Assembly: GCA_934271525.1 (NCBI GenBank)
Contig: CAKQRL010000001.1
Location: 1-64,000, forward strand
Direction: 5' to 3'
Length of the DNA: 64,000 bases
Origin: an uncultured Rhodocyclaceae bacterium
GTDB taxonomy: Bacteria > Pseudomonadota > Gammaproteobacteria > Burkholderiales > Rhodocyclaceae
The translations under genes were made by a program, and so were the position numbers. Below the pieces are notes generated by a model. The model made no database searches and was not told the DNA's origin. It saw only the letters and a program-made list of their open reading frames with translations. Of the stretch, positions 59,793 to 64,000 are shown one piece after another. Position 1 is the first letter of the stretch, and the number at the start of each line of letters is the position of its first letter.

Positions 59793-60776
59793 ATACATTT
59801 CCGTGCGATTGTCGCGCAACAATAGGTTTTCAATGATTTGCGCAATGCCAACTTTGCCTGATAACGCCGCCACAACGGCTTTGGAAATCGGCACTTCAAT
59901 TTGGTATTTTTGCGCCAAGGCAAGCACTTCCTGCGCGGTTGAAACGCCTTCGGCAACGTGGTCTAAACTTGCCAAAATTTCTGGCAAAGGCAACCCTTGA
60001 CCAAGTTTTAGCCCCACTTGCCGATTGCGCGACAAATCGCCTGTGCAGGTTAATAAAATATCGCCAATGCCCGATAAACCCATAAAGGTTTCGCGCTTTG
60101 CCCCAAGCGCCACGCCTAATCGGGCAATTTCTGCCAAACCACGCGTGACCAACGCCGCGCGCGTGTTGTTGCCCATTTTCAAGCCATCGCAAATGCCCGT
60201 GGCAATAGCCAACACGTTTTTGGTTGCCGCGCCCACTTCCACGCCGATTAAATCATCATTGGCGTAAATGCGAAAATTCGGGCGATGCAGTTTTAAAGCC
60301 AGTTCTTGTGCCAAATTCGGGCGATTTGCCGCCATTGAAACCGCGCAAGGCTCACCTGCTGCCACTTCTTGCGCAAAGGATGGACCCGATAAAACCGCGG
60401 CAGGATAATCCCCCAAAACCTCGCTTAACACTTGGTGCGGCAACAAACTTGTTTTGGCTTCAAACCCTTTGCACGCCCACAAAATTGGGGCAGAAGTTTT
60501 TTCACTTTTTAAGATTTCTAATGTTGGACGAAAACCTGCCGTTGGCGTGGCAATTAAAATCAAATCAGCGTTTTGAATGGCTTGGGGAATGCTTGCCTTG
60601 GGAAGAACGTTATTGGGCACGCGGTAGCCTTTTAAAAATTGGCGGTTCTCGTGTATTTCGGCAATATCCTTTAAAACTTCCGCTTCGCGGCACCAAAAGG
60701 CAATCTGGTGGTCGTGCGCCAAATAAATAGCCAAAGCCGTGCCCCAAGCGCCGCCACCCAAAACTGCGATATTCAT
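59790..60776 (-). CDS. gpsA: glycerol-3-phosphate dehydrogenase [NAD(P)+]
   Basis: Makes sn-glycerol-3-phosphate for phospholipids. The N-terminal Rossmann motif is MNIAVLGGGAWGTALA, followed by VLSGPSFAQEVAAGEPCAVS, the catalytic-region GVEVGAATKNVLAIATGICD and GLSGIGDILLTCTGDLSRNR. It has 328 residues from the ATG at 60776, which overlaps the SH3 gene stop (ATGA). Confidence 0.97.
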   Translation of the reverse strand: MNIAVLGGGAWGTALAIYLAHDHQIAFWCREAEVLKDIAEIHENRQFLKGYRVPNNVLPKASIPQAIQNADLILIATPTAGFRPTLEILKSEKTSAPILWACKGFEAKTSLLPHQVLSEVLGDYPAAVLSGPSFAQEVAAGEPCAVSMAANRPNLAQELALKLHRPNFRIYANDDLIGVEVGAATKNVLAIATGICDGLKMGNNTRAALVTRGLAEIARLGVALGAKRETFMGLSGIGDILLTCTGDLSRNRQVGLKLGQGLPLPEILASLDHVAEGVSTAQEVLALAQKYQIEVPISKAVVAALSGKVGIAQIIENLLLRDNRTEMY

Positions 60777-61234
60777 CACATTCCCCAAATGTCGCTAATG
60801 TGCAAATAGCCAACTGCGCCGTCAATATGCCGCACGTGAATCCACGGTTTGGTGGAGTCATCAATCACGTAAAACCCCACGTCTTTGCCAATTTCTGCCA
60901 CAACGGGCGCGTTGGCATCGGGGTTGGCATACAAATTTGCCGATTCGCTTATCACCTGCACGGTTCTAATATTGCTCAAATGCACGTTTTCAACCCAACC
61001 CATAGTGCCTGTAGCATCGCGCACTTTGGTGAGTTTGGGTAGTCGCACCAAAACTTCAACCGGCATTGCATCAGGCAAAAAATACAATTTTTTGCTTGTG
61101 TTGGATTGCGATTCATACAAAATCGCCAAATCCTGAATAGATTGAAATTCCAAAGCCAATGCCGCATTTGCCAAGGTTAAAAAACTTACCGTGGCAAAGG
61201 TTTGCAAAGCGATGGTTTTAATTTTTTTGTGCAT
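60776..61234 (-). CDS. periplasmic SH3-domain protein
   Basis: 152 residues. A signal peptide (FATVSFLTLANAALA) is followed by two SH3-like repeats (AILYESQSNTSKKLYFLPDA, then ANLYANPDANAPVVAEIGKD). Such proteins may bind peptidoglycan; function is not established. It lies between secB and gpsA as in other betaproteobacteria and overlaps secB by 17 bases. Confidence 0.85.
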   Translation of the reverse strand: MHKKIKTIALQTFATVSFLTLANAALALEFQSIQDLAILYESQSNTSKKLYFLPDAMPVEVLVRLPKLTKVRDATGTMGWVENVHLSNIRTVQVISESANLYANPDANAPVVAEIGKDVGFYVIDDSTKPWIHVRHIDGAVGYLHISDIWGM

Positions 61235-61697
61235 TTTTTTCCGCTTCTAATTTTTCCATATAAAGCGCTTCAAAATTCACCGGTTGCAACATCAAGGGCG
61301 GAAAACCTGCTTTGGTAATGGCAGAGGATGCCGTTTCCCGAACATACGGAAAAAGCACCGTGGGGCAAGTAATTGCCAACAAAGGTTCCAAGTCTTTTTG
61401 CGGAATATTTTCAGCACGAAACACGCCCGCTTGACCAATTTCTACCAAAAAAACCGTGCGTTCAGGCGCTGTCTCGCCATTTTCTTTTTTCTCACCGCCC
61501 AAGTTTGCTGAAATAGAAACGGTCAATGTGACTTCAAACAAGCCCGATTCAACGGTTACGGCTTTGGTGTTGAGCTGCACACCAATTTGCGGGGCGGCGT
61601 TTTCCAAAAAAATCTCAGGCGCGTGCGGCACTTCCACCGACAAATCTTTGATATAAATTTTTTCAACCACAAAAACAGGAGGTTTGGAGTTATCCAT
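61218..61697 (-). CDS. secB: protein-export chaperone SecB
   Basis: 159 residues. It keeps preproteins unfolded and delivers them to SecA. Family residues IYIKDLSVEVPHAPEIF, FLVEIGQAGVFRAENIP and the C-terminal CPTVLFPYVRETASSAITKAGFPPLMLQPVNF region (quoted in parts: CPTVLFPYVRE and GFPPLMLQPVNF) are present. It follows grxC by 30 bases. Confidence 0.97.
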   Translation of the reverse strand: MDNSKPPVFVVEKIYIKDLSVEVPHAPEIFLENAAPQIGVQLNTKAVTVESGLFEVTLTVSISANLGGEKKENGETAPERTVFLVEIGQAGVFRAENIPQKDLEPLLAITCPTVLFPYVRETASSAITKAGFPPLMLQPVNFEALYMEKLEAEKNAQKN

Positions 61698-61727
61698 ACT
61701 GCGTTTCCTTCAAAGGTTTTAAAAGTT

Positions 61728-61991
61728 TTAAGGGTTTAAAAGGGAATCAAGTTTTCCGTCTGCATCGCTTTTTGCCAAATCGTCAAAACCGCCAATCCAC
61801 GTATCCCCAATCCAAATTTGTGGCACGGTTTTGCGGCCGGTTTTTGCCATCATTTCTTCGCGTTTTTCAGGTTCTATATCAACGCGAATTTCATCAATAG
61901 TGGACAAATCCACGCCTTTTTTTTCTAACAATTTTTTGGCGCGCATGCAAAAAGGGCAAACAGCAGTTGTATACATTGTGATTTTGGGCAT
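61728..61991 (-). CDS. grxC: glutaredoxin
   Basis: 87 residues from the ATG at 61991, with the redox motif CPFC in YTTAVCPFCMRAKKLL, TVPQIWIG and GGFDDLAK. It reduces protein and glutathione disulfides. It sits next to secB in the common rhodanese-grxC-secB order. Confidence 0.96.
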   Translation of the reverse strand: MPKITMYTTAVCPFCMRAKKLLEKKGVDLSTIDEIRVDIEPEKREEMMAKTGRKTVPQIWIGDTWIGGFDDLAKSDADGKLDSLLNP

Positions 61992-61992
61992 T

Positions 61993-62409
61993 TTACATTC
62001 CTTTCTTAACGGGATAACCGGCGGATGACCACGCATCAAAACCGCCTTCTAATTGATAAAGTTTTTGAAATTGTGCGGATTTTAACAACTTCAAGGCTTT
62101 TTCCGTTCGCACGCCGGATGCGCAATAAGCGATGATGGGTGTTTCTTTAAAAGCATTCAATGATTCTATTGTTTTTTGAAAATTTTCTAATGCCAAATGC
62201 CGTGCGCCGGGAATATGACCTTTGATGAATTCGTCTTTATTGCGAACGTCAATGAACAGCGCATTTTCGCGGTTCATTAAAAGCGTTGCTTCGGAGTTAT
62301 TCACCGCTTCGCCTGTTTTTCCTTTAAAAGTTAAATACAAAAAAGCAAAAAGAGAACCAAGGCAAACAGCAATTAAAAACAAATGTTGTTGAATAAAATC
62401 TATGGGCAT
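61993..62409 (-). CDS. membrane-anchored rhodanese-like protein
   Basis: 138 residues. An N-terminal membrane helix (LFLIAVCLGSLFAFLYL) leads into a rhodanese domain with VRNKDEFIKGHIPGARHLAL and the active-site loop AYCASGVRTEKA. It may carry sulfane sulfur. The ATG at 62409 is preferred to an upstream start. It precedes grxC by one base. Confidence 0.92.
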   Translation of the reverse strand: MPIDFIQQHLFLIAVCLGSLFAFLYLTFKGKTGEAVNNSEATLLMNRENALFIDVRNKDEFIKGHIPGARHLALENFQKTIESLNAFKETPIIAYCASGVRTEKALKLLKSAQFQKLYQLEGGFDAWSSAGYPVKKGM

Positions 62410-62429
62410 TTTTTTTCTCAATCTTCAAT

Positions 62430-62486
62430 ATGCCACGGTAAACCGATTATTTTTTTCAAAAAAAATCAACGTTTACCGTGGATTTT
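62430..62486. repeat. dispersed palindromic element, complete pair
   Basis: GCCACGGTAAACCGATTAT, T6CA8, ATCAACGTTTACCGTGGATTTT. It lies between the BI-1 gene and the rhodanese gene. Confidence 0.9.
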
Positions 62487-62502
62487 TGCGTCTTTTTGGC
62501 GT

Positions 62503-63186
62503 TTATTCACGCTCGCCCGCAAAAGCCATAATCAGTTGCAACAAACTCACAAACACGTTGTAAATATCCAAATAAACAGCCAAAGCCGCGGTGATGTAGT
62601 TCGTTTCTCCGCCTTGCACAATGCGGTTGATGTCATACATGATGTAGGCGGAAAAAATAAATAGCGCCGCGCAAGAAATTGCCAACTGCAAAGCGGGCAT
62701 TTGGAAGAAAAGATTCGCCAAACAAGCAATGAGAACAACCACCATTCCCACAAACAAAAAACGTCCCCACGATGAAAAATCGCGGGCAGGGTTGTTGCCA
62801 ATTGCCGCCATCACAAAAAATATCACCGCCGTGCCGCCGCCAGCCATTGCAATCATTTCAACGCCGTTGGAAAAACCAAGCGCCACTTGCAGAATTTGCG
62901 AGAGCATTAGCCCCATAAAAAAGGTAAAGCCCAACAACAAAGCAATGCCGATGGAACTGTTTTTGTTTTTTTCAATGCCATAAAAAAACGCAAAGGCAAT
63001 GCCCAAAAAAAGCACAGCACCCAAAATGGGTGAACCCGCCATAAAAGAGAATTGAAAGAAAATGCCAAGTGCCGCGCCGATAATTGTTGGAATCATTGAC
63101 AGCGCCAAAAGCAAATAGGTGTTGGTCAACACTTTGTGGCGCGCCAAAACGGCTGCGCCTGCGGTTTGAAGAAGTTGATCGTTCAC
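62503..63186 (-). CDS. Bax inhibitor-1 family membrane protein
   Basis: 227 residues, GTG start, with seven hydrophobic segments (TYLLLALSMIPTIIGAALGI, PILGAVLFLGIAFAFFYGIE and later ones). The C-terminal pattern YIMYDINRIVQGGETNYI and ALAVYLDIYNVFVSLLQLI is the BI-1/YccA signature. It probably modulates membrane proteases such as FtsH, as YccA does, or leaks calcium; this is inferred from the family. Confidence 0.93.
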   Translation of the reverse strand: MNDQLLQTAGAAVLARHKVLTNTYLLLALSMIPTIIGAALGIFFQFSFMAGSPILGAVLFLGIAFAFFYGIEKNKNSSIGIALLLGFTFFMGLMLSQILQVALGFSNGVEMIAMAGGGTAVIFFVMAAIGNNPARDFSSWGRFLFVGMVVVLIACLANLFFQMPALQLAISCAALFIFSAYIMYDINRIVQGGETNYITAALAVYLDIYNVFVSLLQLIMAFAGERE

Positions 63187-63224
63187 GTTTTATTCCTTTA
63201 AGAATGATAAAAAAACAGTTGAAA

Positions 63225-63899
63225 CTAACACGATTTTGCGTCTTTCGTTGTGCCTTTTTGTTTCAAAATTTGACGCAGTTGGACAACCGAATCGCAAATT
63301 GCCACGGGATGCGCCGTTTTTAAAACGTCTTTGGTAAATGCGCCGTAAGTTACGGCAATAGCGGGAACTTTCGCCGTGTTTGCCATTAACAAATCGTGGA
63401 TGGAATCGCCAACCATCAAGGTGTTTTCAAACGAAAAACCCGTCTCAGTCATAATTTCTTCCAACATTTGCGGATTGGGTTTAGAAAGACAATCATCACC
63501 TGTGCGGGTTGTTGTAAAAAATTCGGCAGCGTTTGTGCGCGCCATTGCGCGCTCCAAACCAATTCGGCTTTTGCCTGTTGCCACTGCCAAGGTTTTGCCC
63601 ATTTCTTTTAATTCGGCAAGCATTTCCAAAACGCCCGGAAAAAATTCCAAATCGCCATCTTTTGCTAAATAATTTTGGCGGTAAGCATTGACCAAATCAG
63701 GGTAACGTTCGCGTTCCAACTCTGGCCAAACCAATTGAAAGGCTTCTATTAAACCAAGCCCGATGACGCTTCTGGCTTCCGCTTCGCTTGGATAGCGAAT
63801 GCCCAAATCCAAGGCGGATTGTTGAATGGCTTTGACAATTGCCGCCATTGAATCCATCAACGTGCCGTCCCAATCAAAAACGATTAAATCATAAGACAT
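63225..63899 (-). CDS. HAD-superfamily phosphatase (phosphoglycolate phosphatase-like)
   Basis: 224 residues. Motif I is LIVFDWDGTLMDSM with the nucleophile Asp, motif II lies in LAVATGKSRIGLERA, and motifs III/IV include CLSKPNPQM and TLMVGDSIHDLLMA. It closely resembles the Gph-like phosphatases linked to rluC in betaproteobacteria. Its start overlaps the end of a gene that continues beyond the window. Confidence 0.9.
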   Translation of the reverse strand: MSYDLIVFDWDGTLMDSMAAIVKAIQQSALDLGIRYPSEAEARSVIGLGLIEAFQLVWPELERERYPDLVNAYRQNYLAKDGDLEFFPGVLEMLAELKEMGKTLAVATGKSRIGLERAMARTNAAEFFTTTRTGDDCLSKPNPQMLEEIMTETGFSFENTLMVGDSIHDLLMANTAKVPAIAVTYGAFTKDVLKTAHPVAICDSVVQLRQILKQKGTTKDAKSC

Positions 63900-64000
63900 G
63901 GTTTTTCCATTTGTTGCTGAATTTTGTTTTTTAAGGCGGCATCGGCAATAACAAAAGCATCCATTTCCGTTTGCGCCAATCCCAAAATTGCCGAGTCGCC
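63884..64000 (-). CDS. C-terminal end of an upstream gene (partial)
   Basis: An open frame enters from the right edge and stops at TAA 63884-63886. The 38 residues (GDSAILGLAQTEMDAFVIAD and the following tail KNKIQQQMEKPCLMI) match no family I can name. It overlaps the phosphatase start by 16 bases, which fits a coupled gene pair. Confidence 0.45.
   Translation of the reverse strand, partial: GDSAILGLAQTEMDAFVIADAALKNKIQQQMEKPCLMI

Noticed and set aside
61185..61200. A further repeat copy at CTTACCGTGGCAAAGG
   Set aside because: Only about ten bases match, the A/T flanks are absent, and the residues encoded are an ordinary signal peptide.
191..62486. The many similar short repeats as a CRISPR array
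   Set aside because: Copies lie kilobases apart, in both orientations and inside genes, with no regular spacers and no cas genes.
191..62486. Assignment to Rickettsia because of palindromic elements inside genes
   Set aside because: The gene set (rpoN-hpf-ptsN-hprK, tldD-nitrilase-yhdP, ferredoxin after coaD, secB-gpsA) is betaproteobacterial, and the repeat sequence is not one I can match to a Rickettsia element.

Overview
The window is about 64 kb of dense bacterial chromosome that is AT-rich by eye (base composition was not computed). Gene content and order point to a low-GC betaproteobacterium: rpsB-tsf-pyrH-frr-uppS, tldD-nitrilase-yhdP-rsmA-ftsY, M16-M16-rsmD-coaD-ferredoxin, mnmG-rsmG-parA-parB, lptB-rpoN-hpf-ptsN-hprK, ybgC-tolQRAB-pal-cpoB and secB-gpsA. 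LptB, Pal/Tol and YhdP imply a Gram-negative envelope. The genus cannot be named from sequence alone.

Layout. 0.2-2.6 kb: a phase-variable membrane acyltransferase, then a two-gene accessory operon with a frameshifted nuclease-like protein. 2.9-23.9 kb: housekeeping genes (translation, polA, purE, a Sua5-type synthase, tRNA-Lys, cytochrome c4, tldD, yhdP, rsmA, ftsY, M16 proteases, coaD, ferredoxin). 24.0-31.7 kb: an accessory region in which a candidate ferrosome (iron-storage organelle) cluster, with HMA-like proteins, small membrane proteins and a non-canonical P1B ATPase, is split by a block of glycan genes carrying homopolymeric tracts. 31.7-37 kb: an FNR-linked di-heme peroxidase, then parB-parA-rsmG-mnmG. 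37-46.8 kb: a pseudo-receiver/TPR protein, ribE, recA-recX, lptB-rpoN-hpf-ptsN-hprK, prmC and an orphan FliJ-like gene. 46.9-50.4 kb: a very large glycosyltransferase split by a C tract. 50.5-64 kb: trpS, scpAB, a ComEA-like protein, the Tol-Pal operon, gpsA, secB, grxC, a rhodanese, a BI-1 family protein and gph.

Two signals stand out. First, a short dispersed element (core TCCACGGTMAACG, often an inverted pair around T7GA7) occurs at more than 30 loci, between genes and inside them. Within genes it is read in both orientations as in-frame peptides (for example KNSALTVEN or STVNAPFF) in polA, rsmA, ftsY, rsmG, lptB, tolA, yhdP, the P-type ATPase and a glycosyltransferase. It resembles the palindromic elements of Rickettsia but sits in a betaproteobacterial gene context. 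Full palindromes occur in the gaps between convergent genes, where they could act as two-way terminators. Elsewhere the element supplies stop codons, a GTG start and -35-like sequences. Second, all five surface-glycan genes contain poly-C/G tracts of 9-13 bases. One is in frame here and four are out of frame, each restorable by a one-base change, which is the pattern of slipped-strand phase variation.

The candidate ferrosome cluster beside a perfect FNR box suggests adaptation to oxygen- and iron-limited habitats. The phase-variable glycans suggest a host-associated life. Both are inferences.
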